Notes: a model not told the origin generated them from the letters alone. DNA of 64,000 nt from Fimbriimonas ginsengisoli Gsoil 348 (GCF_000724625.1 NZ_CP007139.1:3348001-3412000), one strand, 5' to 3'; positions 32,155 to 42,928 are shown, counted from the stretch's first letter. Made by a program: numbers and translations.

Positions 32155-33213
32155 CTAGTCTCTCGCAAATAGCGCCTGCAAGCTGCCATGCGCCAGGGCG
32201 CTGACGGTGTTGCCGCGGAGCCCGGTCATCGTCTCCGCTGCGACCAACGCGTTGACGATAGCCTCCTCAACCGCTTGTACGGTGGCCTCGAACAGAGGAC
32301 TCATCGCGTCGTTCGCCAACATCTGGACGTCGAGGACCTCCTCGCAGCCGGAGCCCGCCGGTGCCACTGAGAAGGCAATAAACAGATCTCCCGAGCTGTT
32401 GTTGGCGGTACTGCCGGTCCGAGCCAATCCCATCGGCCCGCGCCGCGCGATTCGCTTGAGCTGGTGTGGAAGAAGGGGGGCGTCCGTGGCGATGACCACG
32501 ATAATCGACCCAACGTCGCCATGAGGCCCTAGGGCCGGCATGTCCTCGGTAAGAGCGAGTCCCAATGGAACTCCGGCAATGGTCATCTGCCGCCGCGCAC
32601 CCATGTTGGCCTGGACCAAGACACCAACCGTGTAATCGCCGACCCGGCGAGACGATGTCCCGATGCCGCCCTTAAATTGGAAACAGACCATCCCAGTTCC
32701 GCCTCCGACGTTCCCCTCGGGCACCGGCCCGGAGCATGCTCCGTCGAGCGCGGCAAAGACGTTCTCGGGCCGCACATGAAACCCGTTGATGTCGTTGAGA
32801 AAACCATCGTATGTCTCCGCGACGACGGGAAGCGACCAAAAGCTATCTCCCTGACGATTCAGAGAGGGGCCCTTGTCGCGCTTCACTTGCCAGGCGATCA
32901 CGGCATCGCGCACCACGCCGACGCTGTGGGTGTTGGTCAGCAAGATCGGGCTATCCAAAAATCCTGCCTCCTCGATCCAAGCCGTACCCGTCATTTCGCC
33001 GTTTCCGTTCAAGGCGTACGAACCGGCAAACGTAGGGGCGGTGCTCCCCAGACCACGGGGAAGGATGGCGGTAACGCCGGTCCGCACGCTTCCGTCCAAG
33101 GGGTCGAGGGTGCAGTGGCCGACCTCCACGCCCGCCACGTCCGTAATCGAGTTCCACGTACCTGGTGTACCGGCGAACGGAATTCCGAGCTCTCTCGCTC
33201 TCGTCAGATCCAT
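32155..33213 (-). CDS. dmpA: P1 family (S58) peptidase / D-aminopeptidase
   Basis: A 352-residue enzyme of the DmpA/BapA family of N-terminal nucleophile hydrolases. The N-terminal DVAGVEVGHCTL, the TNTHSVGVVRDAV segment, GNVGGGTGM, and the self-cleavage region around GSTANNSSGDLFIAFS (about residues 270-285), which supplies the catalytic Ser after autocatalytic cleavage, are all present. Members release N-terminal residues from peptides, amides or beta-peptides. It is nine bases downstream of the big hybrid kinase on the same strand, so both could be on one transcript. Whether it cleaves L-, D- or beta-amino acids cannot be told. Confidence 0.92.
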   Translation of the reverse strand: MDLTRARELGIPFAGTPGTWNSITDVAGVEVGHCTLDPLDGSVRTGVTAILPRGLGSTAPTFAGSYALNGNGEMTGTAWIEEAGFLDSPILLTNTHSVGVVRDAVIAWQVKRDKGPSLNRQGDSFWSLPVVAETYDGFLNDINGFHVRPENVFAALDGACSGPVPEGNVGGGTGMVCFQFKGGIGTSSRRVGDYTVGVLVQANMGARRQMTIAGVPLGLALTEDMPALGPHGDVGSIIVVIATDAPLLPHQLKRIARRGPMGLARTGSTANNSSGDLFIAFSVAPAGSGCEEVLDVQMLANDAMSPLFEATVQAVEEAIVNALVAAETMTGLRGNTVSALAHGSLQALFARD

Positions 33214-33222
33214 TCGCCTAGC

Positions 33223-36200
33223 TTAGCTTCGCTTGCCCCATTGGCGAAGCTTCTGAAGCATCGCGGTCGGATTTAGCGGCTTGGACAGGTAGTCGTCCAT
33301 TCCGGCCGTAATGCACCGCTCACGATCGCCCTGCATAGCATGGGCGGTCATCGCGATGATCGGCACGTGCTCCCCGGTGATCGACTCGCGATGGCGAGCC
33401 CGCCCCGTCGCTTCAAACCCGTCCATGCCCGGCATCTGAACGTCCATCAGAACGATGTCGAATCTCTGACGCTCCATCAGCTCCAGCGCTTCGATCCCGT
33501 TCTCCGCGCTTTCGAAAGTGCAGCCCCACATTTCAAGACGTCGCCCCGCGACAAGCAAATTGACTTCGTTGTCCTCCGCCACCAGGACGTGGAGGCCAAG
33601 GTCGATCTCTTCGGCTACCGGGTTCGACGGGGCGGGCGACTGAGCTCCCGAAGCGCCGAGTACTTCCAAGAGGGCCATGCGAAGGTGTGCCTGCCGGATC
33701 GGCTTGGAAACGACGGCGGAAAATCCGAATGAGCGGAGCGCTTCGAGCGTGGGGCGAATGCAGACCGACGTTAACAGCACCACCGGAATATCTTCATAGG
33801 CGGCAATCTTGCGGATGTCCCGCACCGTCGCGATGCCGTCCATCTCAGGCATCTGAAAATCGAGAAGTACGAGCCCAAATTGGGGCGACCCATCGCCGGA
33901 CCTGAGAAGCTCAAGCGCTTCGCGACCGCCGGTGGCCTCCGTCGCGATACACCCCCAAGATCGGAGCTGCTCTTTTAGGATGCGCCGATTGGTTGCGTTA
34001 TCGTCGACGACCAAAACGGATAGATCGGTGAGATTTTCCGCCGAAAGAACCGGCGGGGTGGCCCCCGTCGCCTGCTTGGTCAGTGGAAGCTCGATCCAGA
34101 AAGTGCTACCTTCCCCTTCGACGCTGCTCATCCCGAGCGTCCCATTCATCAGAAGCGCGAGTTGTTTGGTGACGGTGAGCCCCAGGCCGGTGCCGCCATA
34201 TCGGCGCGTGGTGCTGTTGTCGGCTTGCGTAAAGCTCTCAAAAATTGCCGCTTGGCGATGGGCAGGGATACCGATTCCGGTGTCGCGCACCTCGATCCGC
34301 ACGTGAACCCGGGTGCCGGTTTCCTCGAGAACGCTCGCCTCTACGGTGACCTCGCCGCGCTGGGTGAACTTGACTGCGTTGCCGGCGAGATTGGTGAGCA
34401 TCTGCCGAATGCGCCCCCCGTCACCGATCAGGAGGTCGGGGAAGCCGGGCGGGACGAAGCAGTTCAGCTCGACTTCTTTGTCGCCAACGCGGGATGCCAT
34501 CATCTCGCAGATCTCCTCGATGCATGTCCGGAAGTTGAAATCCGCTCGGTCGATGACCATCTTTCCGGCCTCGATTTTGGAGAAGTCGAGGATGTCGTCG
34601 ATGACGGTGAGGAGTGCTTCGGCGCTGTTCTGGACGGTTCGAGTGTAGTCGAGCTGCTCCCGGGTCATCGGCGTTTCCAGCAAGAGGGAAGTCATGCCGA
34701 TGACGCCGTTCATGGGCGTCCGTATTTCGTGGCTCATGTTGGCGAGGAATTCGCTCTTCGCGCGGGTCGCCGCCAGCGCCTGGTCCCGGGCCAGGATCAG
34801 CTCTTCGGCTTGCTCCCGAAGTTCCGCCTCGGCCAGCCGACGCCGTTCGAGCTCGTCGTGGGCCGCCTTATTTAATTTAGCGTTCAAGATCGCGACCGCC
34901 GCCTGGTCGGCGAACGGCAGCAGCAGCTCCGCGTCGGCGGCGGTGATCGGTCGACCCGTACGTAACGTATCGACGGAGATGATTCCCTGGAGCTCTCCGC
35001 CCGCCCTAAACGCCATGATCGCCCGGGGGACTCCGCTCGTGCCGGGCTTGCCGACGACGCTCAGGTCGGACAGCACGTCGATGACGAACGGCTTTCCGTC
35101 GCGAATAACCTCTTGTACGGTGTCCGAACAGTCGCGAAGCGAGTATGAGAGGTGACGTTCGTCGACGATGTTGCCTTCGGCGTCGGTACCCCACGTGCCA
35201 CATAACTTGTCGCCGTCGATCACCCAAACGCCCACTCGGTCGATCCAACCGGTCTCCAGCATCGCGTCGCAGACAAGACGAAATACCACGTCCAGGTTTT
35301 GCTGCCCGCTTATCGCGGTCGCCATCTGCATCAACCGCCGCTGACGCCGCATCATGGTTTCCTGCGCCTGTACCAGCGCCGCCTTCTCGATAGCTACCGC
35401 TGCCTGATTGGCGAAGGCAACTAGCGGCTCGATGCTCTCCGCGGTGATCTTTCGCATCGTAAAGAGCGAGTCGACCATAAGGAATCCCACGAGCCGATCG
35501 CCGGCTCGAAGCGCGATCTCGGCGTGAGGGACGTTCTCGCGGACCTCGCCGTTTGCCAAGGGGATCGCCGGTCGCACGCCGATCTGGAACCAGGTCTCTC
35601 CAGGAACCACCGACATGGTCTCCAACTTGTCGCCCAGCGGAAAGCTCTTTTCGTGCTCGTCCAGTACCTCGCCGCTATTGGAGGTGCCCCAGGTTCCGGT
35701 GACGAAATCTCCGTCCACGATCCAGACGCTCGCCCGGTCCACCACGCCGCTCTCGACCGCCGCATCGCGAACGAGGCGAAAAATCGAGTCTAGTTCGACG
35801 TTCGTGCCGATCGCCACCGCCATCTGCATCAGGCGGCGCTGCTGATTGACGATGACTTCGCGTTCGTCCAGCAACCGTGCCTTCTTAATCGCCGCCGCCG
35901 CCTGTCCGGCAAATGGAAGCAGGCCGCGCATATCCTCATGGGTGATCGGTCGCTGGGTGATTAGATTGTCCACCCCGACGAAGCCGACCGTTTCATTGTT
36001 CGCCCGGATCTGCACGATGCCGTGGGCGTGGACGCCGGTCATTGCCTCCTCGTCAATCGGAGTGTATTCCGAGGCATATTCCTGCACAAGAATGTAATCT
36101 TGGCCGTCGGAAACCCCCATCCCCCAACTCTTAAGGTCCTCCTCGGTCATCGGATGAATCTGGTGGCGTATGTCTTCTAGGTTCCCATCCCGATCCGTGC

Positions 36201-36726
36201 CCCACGCGCCACGCATGGTGCGGGTGGCTTCATCGAACAGAAAAACCCCGGCGCGATCGAAACCGCAAACGTCGACCACGGTGTCTCGGACAATCCGGAG
36301 GACCTCGGAAATATCCATGCTGGCGTTAATCGCCGTGGTGAGCTCGACGAGGCGGCGTTGTTTCTTTAGCGCAATCCGGTGCTCGCGGCCGAGGCGGCAC
36401 CGCTCGATTACGCTTCCGATTCGATCCGCCAGGGCGGAAAGAAACTCGTGGTCGTACGGGTCCCCTGGGGTGATAAATCCGAGCCGTATATCGCCGAACA
36501 GAATCGGAATCGATCCCTCGGGAGGATCGCCGCGGTCAATCGTGATCGAGATCGGATGCTCTTGGGGAAGTACGGCAAGTACGGCGGCGCTTACCTCTTC
36601 CGGTTCCTGGATTTGGCTTAGGACGGCGCCGATACGTCGCAACAACGCCAGACGGGCGTCGCCTGACACGTCTTCTTTGGCTCCTAGCGCGCTCGTTCCC
36701 ATAAGGCGATGACTCGGCCGGCTCAT
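33223..36726 (-). CDS. soluble hybrid histidine kinase with three GAF domains and two receiver domains
   Basis: A 1167-residue signalling protein without a membrane segment. Three consecutive GAF-like blocks are readable at about residues 130-285, 300-450 and 470-615, each opening with the repeated QRRL-(V/M)-(E/Q)-(L/M)-(T/A) heptad and containing a G-(A/T)-W-G-T strand. A dimerisation helix carries the phospho-acceptor His666 in [15 protein letters not shown]; the ATPase has NLAGNAVKF (N box), DTGIGIP and GGTGLGL. Two receivers follow, with phospho-acceptors Asp956 ([11 protein letters not shown]) and Asp1095 ([11 protein letters not shown]). No output domain, so a relay partner is needed. 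The repeated GAF units are internally similar and look like tandem duplications. Signal unknown. Confidence 0.93.
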   Translation of the reverse strand: MSRPSHRLMGTSALGAKEDVSGDARLALLRRIGAVLSQIQEPEEVSAAVLAVLPQEHPISITIDRGDPPEGSIPILFGDIRLGFITPGDPYDHEFLSALADRIGSVIERCRLGREHRIALKKQRRLVELTTAINASMDISEVLRIVRDTVVDVCGFDRAGVFLFDEATRTMRGAWGTDRDGNLEDIRHQIHPMTEEDLKSWGMGVSDGQDYILVQEYASEYTPIDEEAMTGVHAHGIVQIRANNETVGFVGVDNLITQRPITHEDMRGLLPFAGQAAAAIKKARLLDEREVIVNQQRRLMQMAVAIGTNVELDSIFRLVRDAAVESGVVDRASVWIVDGDFVTGTWGTSNSGEVLDEHEKSFPLGDKLETMSVVPGETWFQIGVRPAIPLANGEVRENVPHAEIALRAGDRLVGFLMVDSLFTMRKITAESIEPLVAFANQAAVAIEKAALVQAQETMMRRQRRLMQMATAISGQQNLDVVFRLVCDAMLETGWIDRVGVWVIDGDKLCGTWGTDAEGNIVDERHLSYSLRDCSDTVQEVIRDGKPFVIDVLSDLSVVGKPGTSGVPRAIMAFRAGGELQGIISVDTLRTGRPITAADAELLLPFADQAAVAILNAKLNKAAHDELERRRLAEAELREQAEELILARDQALAATRAKSEFLANMSHEIRTPMNGVIGMTSLLLETPMTREQLDYTRTVQNSAEALLTVIDDILDFSKIEAGKMVIDRADFNFRTCIEEICEMMASRVGDKEVELNCFVPPGFPDLLIGDGGRIRQMLTNLAGNAVKFTQRGEVTVEASVLEETGTRVHVRIEVRDTGIGIPAHRQAAIFESFTQADNSTTRRYGGTGLGLTVTKQLALLMNGTLGMSSVEGEGSTFWIELPLTKQATGATPPVLSAENLTDLSVLVVDDNATNRRILKEQLRSWGCIATEATGGREALELLRSGDGSPQFGLVLLDFQMPEMDGIATVRDIRKIAAYEDIPVVLLTSVCIRPTLEALRSFGFSAVVSKPIRQAHLRMALLEVLGASGAQSPAPSNPVAEEIDLGLHVLVAEDNEVNLLVAGRRLEMWGCTFESAENGIEALELMERQRFDIVLMDVQMPGMDGFEATGRARHRESITGEHVPIIAMTAHAMQGDRERCITAGMDDYLSKPLNPTAMLQKLRQWGKRS

Positions 36727-36975
36727 CGAGGCCCCACCGGGCCAAGAAATCGCCGATGATTTCTCCTACTAGCCTATTGTGGGTTCAAGGAAACGAAACC
36801 TTAATGGTGCCTCTAGGTTCTATCGCGAACTCCGCTACATCTGTACGGTGAGAACCATAGCCGTTGATCCTCTCGTAGCGTCGGCGTTCCCCACTCGAAG
36901 CGCCTATGCCTCGGCGGTTACTTCGTGTACGAACCCCTATTTATCTCCCTCGTCTAAATACCGTAGGAGAAGAAA

Positions 36976-37293
36976 ATGAAAACCACTAGAGGAGCCTTCG
37001 CGTTGGCCGTGATCGCCGCTATAGCGGTTCTCGCACCCACGGCGAACGCTCAGCATCGAGACCGGTACCGAGACGACGGCTACTACGACTACTACAATCG
37101 GCCCGGTACCTCTGTGCGCATCTTCCGGATACCGCCGGGCGGTTACCACTACGGCGGCGTGAATATCTACCGGCTTCGCGACTACCCGGTGTGGCCCTAC
37201 GCTTACCCGCCCACCTACCGATGGCCATACGGCGGCATAACCTACATCTATCCCCCGCGCCACCATCGCCACCACCATCACGTCGAGTGGTAG
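36976..37293 (+). CDS. small secreted Tyr/Pro/His-rich protein
   Basis: A 105-residue protein with a clear signal peptide (MKTTRGAFALAVIAAIAVLA, cut near A-N-A-Q). The mature part is low complexity, rich in Tyr, Pro and Arg, and ends in a HHRHHHH run that could bind metal ions. The ribosome-binding site taggagaag lies just upstream. It sits alone in front of the convergent chrA gene. I recognise no family; the composition resembles secreted matrix or metal-binding proteins. A coding gene is likely on signal peptide and RBS grounds. Confidence 0.7.
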   Translation: MKTTRGAFALAVIAAIAVLAPTANAQHRDRYRDDGYYDYYNRPGTSVRIFRIPPGGYHYGGVNIYRLRDYPVWPYAYPPTYRWPYGGITYIYPPRHHRHHHHVEW

Positions 37294-37352
37294 CACTGGC
37301 GCGTCTACGCCATGACCATCCTGGTCTTGAGTTCATCGGCTGGGAGCCGACG

Positions 37353-38513
37353 CTACTGGTGGCGGACGATCAACCCCAAAACGGCTCCCGCCAGAATGAG
37401 CCCGGCCGAATTCACCCGGAACCTTAAAAGAGCGATCAGCGATAACAGAGCGATAGCCGCCGTGGGAAGGTCGTGAATGGCGTCGAGGCCCAGGCGAATC
37501 AAGACGGCCGCCATGAGCGCAAGCGCCGCCGCATTCACTCCATCCAGAAATCCGGCCGAGACCGGCGACTTACGCAAAGCCGGCAGAAGCTTCCCGCTGA
37601 TCGCCACGAACAGGAACGACGGAAGAAAGATCCCCGCCGTCGCGGCGGCGGCTCCGGTGGGACCTGCCAATACGTAACCGATGAACGTTGCGGTCGTAAA
37701 AACCGGGCCTGGGGTGAATTGCCCGACCGCTACCGCGTCGAGAAGCTGTCCTTTGCCAAGCCAGTGCCACTGAGTGACAAGGTCTCGTTCTAAAAACGCG
37801 AGCAGCACATACCCACTCCCGTACAGAATCGACCCCACCTTCAGAAAGTAAAGAAAGATCACCGCTGGTCGGGGACTCGGCGGGCCGTGTCGCAACCCCT
37901 CCCAAGCTAGCGGGATTAGAGCCACCGCCGTCACACAAGCGAGAAGCTGGAGCAGCGGCCAGGCGGAGCGCCAGTCGCGGGTCTTTCGAACTGCGAGTCC
38001 GCCCAGGCCGATCCCGGCGCCAAAGAGGATTGCCAACTCCGCGACCCCCACGGCCGCAAGTGCGAGACTTGCTCCCAGGGCCAGCCGCTTGGGCCAAGTG
38101 TCGATCACCTTCGCTACCAGAAGGGCGATGGCCTGCGCCACTACGGCGACCACCACCGGCTTGATCCCATAGAGCGCCGCCTGGAAGTTCGGAAGCGACC
38201 CATACCGCGCATATCCGGCGGCAATGACGGAAACGATGAGCGCCGCGGGCAGGATAAAGCAAACCCCCGCTAAGACCATGCCTACCCAACCGGCGCGCCG
38301 CAAACCGATGTGGATCGCGACCTCCGTAGAGTTCGGCCCGGGAACGAGGTTGGCCGCCCCGATCATATCGACGAACTCCTCGTGAGTAAGCCACTCGCGT
38401 CGGCGAACGAACTCCGCCTCCATCAGCGCCAGATGCGCGGCTGGACCGCCGAAGGCGGTGGTACCCAGGCGAAGAAACGTCGCCGCCACCTCGCCCAAGG
38501 CCTTGCCCTCCAT
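37353..38513 (-). CDS. chrA: chromate transporter, long ChrA type
   Basis: A 386-residue membrane protein with two homologous halves, each starting from a short conserved helix-loop. The N-half has TAFGGPAAHLALMEAEFV and ANLVPGPNSTE, and the C-half YGSGYVLLAFLERDLV and GQFTPGPVFTTATFIGY. These pairs are the signature of bidomain ChrA proteins, which export chromate from the cytoplasm using the proton gradient; related proteins can carry other anions. It overlaps the upstream minus-strand gene (38513) by one base, so it is translationally coupled to a secreted protein of unknown role. No chromate reductase or chrB regulator is seen nearby. Confidence 0.94.
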   Translation of the reverse strand: MEGKALGEVAATFLRLGTTAFGGPAAHLALMEAEFVRRREWLTHEEFVDMIGAANLVPGPNSTEVAIHIGLRRAGWVGMVLAGVCFILPAALIVSVIAAGYARYGSLPNFQAALYGIKPVVVAVVAQAIALLVAKVIDTWPKRLALGASLALAAVGVAELAILFGAGIGLGGLAVRKTRDWRSAWPLLQLLACVTAVALIPLAWEGLRHGPPSPRPAVIFLYFLKVGSILYGSGYVLLAFLERDLVTQWHWLGKGQLLDAVAVGQFTPGPVFTTATFIGYVLAGPTGAAAATAGIFLPSFLFVAISGKLLPALRKSPVSAGFLDGVNAAALALMAAVLIRLGLDAIHDLPTAAIALLSLIALLRFRVNSAGLILAGAVLGLIVRHQ

Positions 38514-39643
38514 TACCCCTTTCGAACGGTTAGGTCCTTTTCACGCGCATAGGACGCGCCGTGCCAGAGAGTCCGGAATTCGAGCCGACCACCTGGAGGC
38601 GCCAGGAACGGAAGTGCGAACGCCTGGTATTCCATGGGCCGGGCGAAATCCCCTCGGGATAGATCTCGCGTGGCCAGCACCCGTTGGCTAACCGCATCGG
38701 CGACATCGATCGTTAGGATCTGCGCGTTGTCGAACGAGACGTTATCGAGCATCAGGCGAAAAATCGCGGTTCGCGGCCCGGAGCCAATCTCCGTGGCGTA
38801 AGGCCCAAAACACATGTACCGTTCTCGCTCGTCTCCGACCCGGACGCTCCAGCCGTCTGCCTCCGCTCGCCCCACCTGATGGTTGAATTCGGGAATCGCT
38901 TCGAAGGTCCAACTGTCGGGACCGGCCTTTGGGGTCACCACGAGCTCACCGCTAAGGGCAGCCGACTCCCCTTTCTTCATCCTTCCAAAGGAGAACTCGA
39001 TGTTGTGGGTTCCCGGGTGGTTCATAAAGACAAGCTTTTCGTAATGCTTCGAACTCGTCACCTTGAAATCGACGGTGGCATAAGGGCCGTCTACTCGTGC
39101 GTTAAGGGTCGGCGCTTCCGTCGAGGCGCCCGCGACTTTGCCGATCAAGTTCTGTTTGATATCCCGGATCTCGCATTTCGGGCGGATCGCGGCGTAGCTG
39201 CTCTCGTTCTTCTTTACCACCCCGTCGTTTTCGCTACAGAAAAGCTTGAATTCCGAGCCGTCGAAGGAGAAGCTCTCCATCGACTTCAAGCCGAAGTCGA
39301 ACGGGAACGAGATTGTGGCGAAGTCCTGATCTACCGGCCCGACAGACACCGCGAACGCCACCCGGTTCGGTCCTTTCAACTGCCAGTCCATCCGGTATCG
39401 AGGAGGAGTGACCAGCCGCGGGTTATCCGAAAGCATCCTTCCCCCAGAGCCGCCGATCGAATTGACGCTTCGACCTTGAGCATCCGAGCCGTCCGCAGAC
39501 CCGATCAGGTACCCGCCGCCAGTCCGGATGTCGTCGCCAAGAATGCACGCGCCGTTAACGTAAATTCCCTTGAGGTGATTTCCGTCGCCGACAAACTGGA
39601 CGGTCGCGCGATGAAACGCAAGCCCGATAAGAATCGAAATCAT
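38513..39643 (-). CDS. beta-rich protein of unknown function coupled to chrA
   Basis: A 376-residue protein that starts MISILIGLAFHRATVQFVGD, with a weak hydrophobic N-terminus, perhaps a short signal. The rest is dense in beta strands and Gly/Ser turns (for example DQDFATISFPFDFG, LNARVDGPYATVDFKVTSS) and is consistent with two beta-sandwich domains. The stop TAA shares a base with the chrA start (TAATG). I know no family. It carries no metal-binding motif that would tie it to chromate, so the coupling may be of translation only. Confidence 0.6.
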   Translation of the reverse strand: MISILIGLAFHRATVQFVGDGNHLKGIYVNGACILGDDIRTGGGYLIGSADGSDAQGRSVNSIGGSGGRMLSDNPRLVTPPRYRMDWQLKGPNRVAFAVSVGPVDQDFATISFPFDFGLKSMESFSFDGSEFKLFCSENDGVVKKNESSYAAIRPKCEIRDIKQNLIGKVAGASTEAPTLNARVDGPYATVDFKVTSSKHYEKLVFMNHPGTHNIEFSFGRMKKGESAALSGELVVTPKAGPDSWTFEAIPEFNHQVGRAEADGWSVRVGDERERYMCFGPYATEIGSGPRTAIFRLMLDNVSFDNAQILTIDVADAVSQRVLATRDLSRGDFARPMEYQAFALPFLAPPGGRLEFRTLWHGASYAREKDLTVRKG

Positions 39644-39888
39644 GATCTAACCTGTCTCATTGTGATCTGAGAAGCCACAAATCGTCGGTATGGAGGGCAG
39701 ATTCGGCGGTTCGATTCTTCTACTCGCGACGAAGGCGATCGGGAGAAGTGTCTCGCGGCAGGCGAAGCTTTGGCCGAGGCGATCGTACCGGTCTCGCTCG
39801 CTGGGTCAGCAGCTTAGTTGGCCGAATTGATTTTGTGCTTTCTTGGACTCTAGTGACCTTACGGACGCTTGGCACGTCCTCACCTCGA

Positions 39889-41151
39889 ATGACCGCCTTC
39901 GCGCCTCTGCTCGCTTTCGCCTTGCTGGGCTCGGCTCAGCAGACGTCTTCGTTCTTTCAACGGCTCGTGCCCCACCCCACGGGGCAGAACGGCTACGAGG
40001 AATATCTGCGGGCGGCGGATCGTGTGAACGATGGCGTCGTCGAGATGTATCTCGACGGAGTTGGCGCCCCACTTCCCGATCTCTCCCCCGTCGACCGGCG
40101 TCGATGGGAGTCGCTTGCGGCAGAGCTTGGCTCGCTAGATTACTTGGCCGTCCAACAAGCGGCGGTACGGAGATACGGCGCCGCATTAGATATCGCGGCT
40201 CAGGGGAACGGCAAACCATGCTACGACCCGCGCGACCCACGCCAGACGGTTAAGTTTCCGGAATACCGAGTGCTTCGGCAGGTCGTTCGGCTGTTCGTTT
40301 CGAAATCGTACGTGCAGTCGGCGACGGGAGATCGAGCCGGGGGTCTCCAGTCCCTCTTAAGTGCGTTGACCCTCTCTCGCAGAATGGGCGGCGTGACCGT
40401 ATTGGGGCAGCTATACGGAATCCTCGCCAGCGGATCCGTCTATGAGCGGCTCGCCGAAGAATTGCCGCGGCTTTCGCTGAGCGACCTTCTGACCCTCCAA
40501 TCGTATACGGGCTCCGCTCTCGCCGAGCCCACCGCGGTGGAAGGCGTGCTTCGAGCCAACGCCGCGCAAAGAGATGATGCGATTCAGAACCTCGATTTGC
40601 AGCGCGGCAAGGGGCTTCTGTCCGAGACCGACAAGGGAACGCAGGACATACGCGATCGACTCGCCGCCGCCTCGCCGGCCGAACTCGAATCCTTTCGCCG
40701 GGCACTTCAAGATCTGAACCGAAAGGGGTTCGAGCAATCTCTCGCCGATATTCACCGCCCCGAAAAGGAATGGTACGACGCAACCAAGCGTTGGCACACG
40801 GCTGGAAACCGGGGCCGGCTTGGGAGCGCATCCACTATGGAGGATGTGGCGGATGCCGTCTATCGCGAGACCATGCCGACGAGCGACCGGTTTGTATTGA
40901 GTCAACTCACCGCCCGGGCTCAGCTTCGTTTACTCGGACTTCACGCCCGCGTCCTTACTTACTATTGGCGAAATCATCGGCTCCCAGTGACGATCCCGGA
41001 TGTCGAGGATCCACTCTCGGGCGAGCCGTTTGTATACGAATTAAAGAATGGGGCCTATCGCCTCTACAGCAAAGGGCGACCCGAAACGGGGACCGTGGAA
41101 CTCGTTTATCAACGTCCTCCTTCCTCCGCGCTGGGCGACCCCTTGCCCTAG
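39889..41151 (+). CDS. secreted helical protein of unknown function
   Basis: A 420-residue protein; I start at the ATG at 39889 because MTAFAPLLAFALLGSAQQTS is a good signal peptide, while the open frame upstream adds an implausible basic stretch. The mature part is mostly amphipathic helices (AGGLQSLLSALTLSRRMGGV, RFVLSQLTARAQLRLLGLHA), ending with strands (FVYELKNGAYRLYSKGRP) that look like a small C-terminal domain. No catalytic motif. It is divergent from the gene at 38513 and stands alone. Proteins of this build are common and uncharacterised in Armatimonadota-like genomes, as I recall; family unnamed. Confidence 0.65.
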   Translation: MTAFAPLLAFALLGSAQQTSSFFQRLVPHPTGQNGYEEYLRAADRVNDGVVEMYLDGVGAPLPDLSPVDRRRWESLAAELGSLDYLAVQQAAVRRYGAALDIAAQGNGKPCYDPRDPRQTVKFPEYRVLRQVVRLFVSKSYVQSATGDRAGGLQSLLSALTLSRRMGGVTVLGQLYGILASGSVYERLAEELPRLSLSDLLTLQSYTGSALAEPTAVEGVLRANAAQRDDAIQNLDLQRGKGLLSETDKGTQDIRDRLAAASPAELESFRRALQDLNRKGFEQSLADIHRPEKEWYDATKRWHTAGNRGRLGSASTMEDVADAVYRETMPTSDRFVLSQLTARAQLRLLGLHARVLTYYWRNHRLPVTIPDVEDPLSGEPFVYELKNGAYRLYSKGRPETGTVELVYQRPPSSALGDPLP

Positions 41152-41220
41152 TCCCAGTGCATCGCCATGTCGCCGCCGAGCGACTGGATGAAATTGAGCT
41201 GAGCGTCGTGGTACATCGGA

Positions 41221-41315
41221 GAGGCGTTGGGCGTTAGGGCGTTAGGCGTTAGCTCGAACATAACGTGGTCCCGCTAACGAACTGAATCCCAACGCCCAAC
41301 GCCCAACGCCTAGCG
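41221..41315. repeat. GGCGTT-type inverted repeat cluster, copy B
   Basis: Left block gaggcgttgggcgttagggc with gttaggcgttagc, right block cccaacgcccaacgcccaac with gcctagcgcc, separated by about 35 bases. Same nine-base unit as copy A at 27102-27164. Lies between convergent genes. Confidence 0.75.
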
Positions 41316-41323
41316 CCGTCCCC

Positions 41324-42007
41324 TTACGGATGGAACGACTCGACGCCCGCCGGATATGGAGCGACGTTCAGCGGGCCGACGGCGGCTTCGCTGGAGGCTC
41401 CGGCCCAGAAGTCGGGCGGGGCGCCGACGGTCTCGGGTACTGCGTTGCTGACCGCGCCCGCGCCGTGCTTCAGGTAGGCGACGATCGCCCACAACTCGGC
41501 ATCCGTCTTATGTCGGAAGCTTGCCCAGGGCATGATCGGCGCGACGTAGTGCTGCGCCGCACCCGCGTTGGGCGGGGAGGCGGGATCCCATCCGTATCGG
41601 AGGACATTGAAGATCGATTGATCGCTCAGCGCTCCGATGCCGGTAGCGTTATCCGGCGAGATGTTCGCGGCGTAAACCGTCGTCGTCGGTCCTAGTTGGA
41701 AAATGCCCGGGCCGTTCCCGCCTCGATAACCCGAAAGCCAGGTTGGAGAAGAAGGATCGCTGCCTCCTTGCGAATGGCAGTCGCCGCAGCCGGAGCTGAC
41801 CACCAGATAGCGGCCTTGAGCAACTTGCGCCGCGGTGGCTCGGCCGCCCGGCAAACCGAAACTGGCGGTCGAATTCGACGAGCTTCCTCCGCAGCCGATT
41901 CCGGCTCCAAAAAGCGTTAGGCCGGCGGCCATAAGTACAATGCGACCTCTCCCCGTCTTTGGAGTGAGTGCGGATAGAGCATCTTTGCGAAATCGCGAAT
42001 TAAGCAT
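41324..42007 (-). CDS. lipoprotein cytochrome c (class I)
   Basis: A 227-residue protein. A basic N-terminus and hydrophobic stretch lead to a lipobox-like G-A-G-I-G-C39, followed by a Gly/Ser linker. Haem attachment is C74-G-D-C77-H78, and a distal Met is supplied by APIMPWASF near residue 162, the usual axial ligand position for class I. A ribosome-binding site (agggagg) supports the start at 42007. It would carry electrons at the outer face of the inner membrane. Its oxidase or dehydrogenase partner is not adjacent. One haem only. Confidence 0.9.
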   Translation of the reverse strand: MLNSRFRKDALSALTPKTGRGRIVLMAAGLTLFGAGIGCGGSSSNSTASFGLPGGRATAAQVAQGRYLVVSSGCGDCHSQGGSDPSSPTWLSGYRGGNGPGIFQLGPTTTVYAANISPDNATGIGALSDQSIFNVLRYGWDPASPPNAGAAQHYVAPIMPWASFRHKTDAELWAIVAYLKHGAGAVSNAVPETVGAPPDFWAGASSEAAVGPLNVAPYPAGVESFHP

Positions 42008-42073
42008 TAGCCTCCCTTTGAGCCGAAGCTCCCAGGGAATATTACTGGCATAGCCCTACGTTTGCAAGGGGTC

Positions 42074-42928
42074 TCACTTTCCGCCGGTTGTCGATATCCC
42101 TTGGATAAACGTCTTCTGCGCGAAGAAGAAAAGAATGATGATCGGGATCGTGAAGATCGTGGCTGCGGCCATGAGCTGGGCGTAAAAGCCGCCGTAATGC
42201 GACACAAACTGTTGTAATCCGTATGCCAGCGGATACTTGGCCGGATCGTTTACGTACAGCAACGGGCCGAGGAAGTCGTTCCAAGTCCCGATGAACTGGA
42301 AGAGCGCGCAGGTGGCGAGGGCCGGCTTGGAGAGCGGCAACAACAGCCGCCGAAAGATGGTCCACTCGTTCGCTCCGTCCACTCGCGCCGCCTCCGACAT
42401 CTCCGTAGGGATTGTCTTGAAGAACTGGGTCAGCAAGAAAACGTAATACGCCGAAGCGGTGAACGCTGGGACGATCAGCGGGAGATAAGTGCCGTACCAG
42501 CCCAGCGACCGGAACAGCGAGAAGACCGGGATCATCGTCACCTGCCCCGGCAACGCCATCGTGGCGATCATCACCGCGAACAGCGCGTTCCTCCCCGGGA
42601 AGTAGATCTTGGCGAAACCATACGCCACCACCGCACTGCTCGCGACCGCTCCGACCACCGTGCAGATACAAAGCAGCATCGTGTTCCGCAGGTAGAGCAC
42701 GAACGGCATGTTGGTGAGCGCTTCGGGGTAGTTCGTCGTCACGACGGGTGACGGAATGAGCGATTTGAGGTTGAACTCGCTCGTGCCGAAGATCTGGGCG
42801 TTTCCCTTGAACGAGGTCGACACCATCCAGAGCAGCGGCAGGATCGCCGGCAAAGAGAGCAGGATGAGCGCCGCGTAGACCCCGATCTTGGAGGTCAGCG
42901 TAAGCTTTGCTTGGGCCTCATTCTTCAT
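42074..42928 (-). CDS. sugar ABC transporter permease (MalG-like)
   Basis: A 284-residue inner-membrane permease with about six helices. The EAA-loop signature that docks the ATPase is at EAARVDGANEWTIFRRLLLP, and the terminal FFAQKTFIQGISTTGGK matches the MalG/AraQ type of carbohydrate permeases. It works with the second permease at 44245 and the binding protein at 42918. The ATPase subunit is not in this cluster, which is common for importers that share an MsiK-type ATPase. The start overlaps the binding-protein gene by eleven bases. Confidence 0.94.
   Translation of the reverse strand: MKNEAQAKLTLTSKIGVYAALILLSLPAILPLLWMVSTSFKGNAQIFGTSEFNLKSLIPSPVVTTNYPEALTNMPFVLYLRNTMLLCICTVVGAVASSAVVAYGFAKIYFPGRNALFAVMIATMALPGQVTMIPVFSLFRSLGWYGTYLPLIVPAFTASAYYVFLLTQFFKTIPTEMSEAARVDGANEWTIFRRLLLPLSKPALATCALFQFIGTWNDFLGPLLYVNDPAKYPLAYGLQQFVSHYGGFYAQLMAAATIFTIPIIILFFFAQKTFIQGISTTGGK

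Noticed and set aside
41221-41315. Possible CRISPR array at the GGCGTT repeats
   Set aside because: Units are nine bases, abut without spacers and are inverted, so this is not a CRISPR array.
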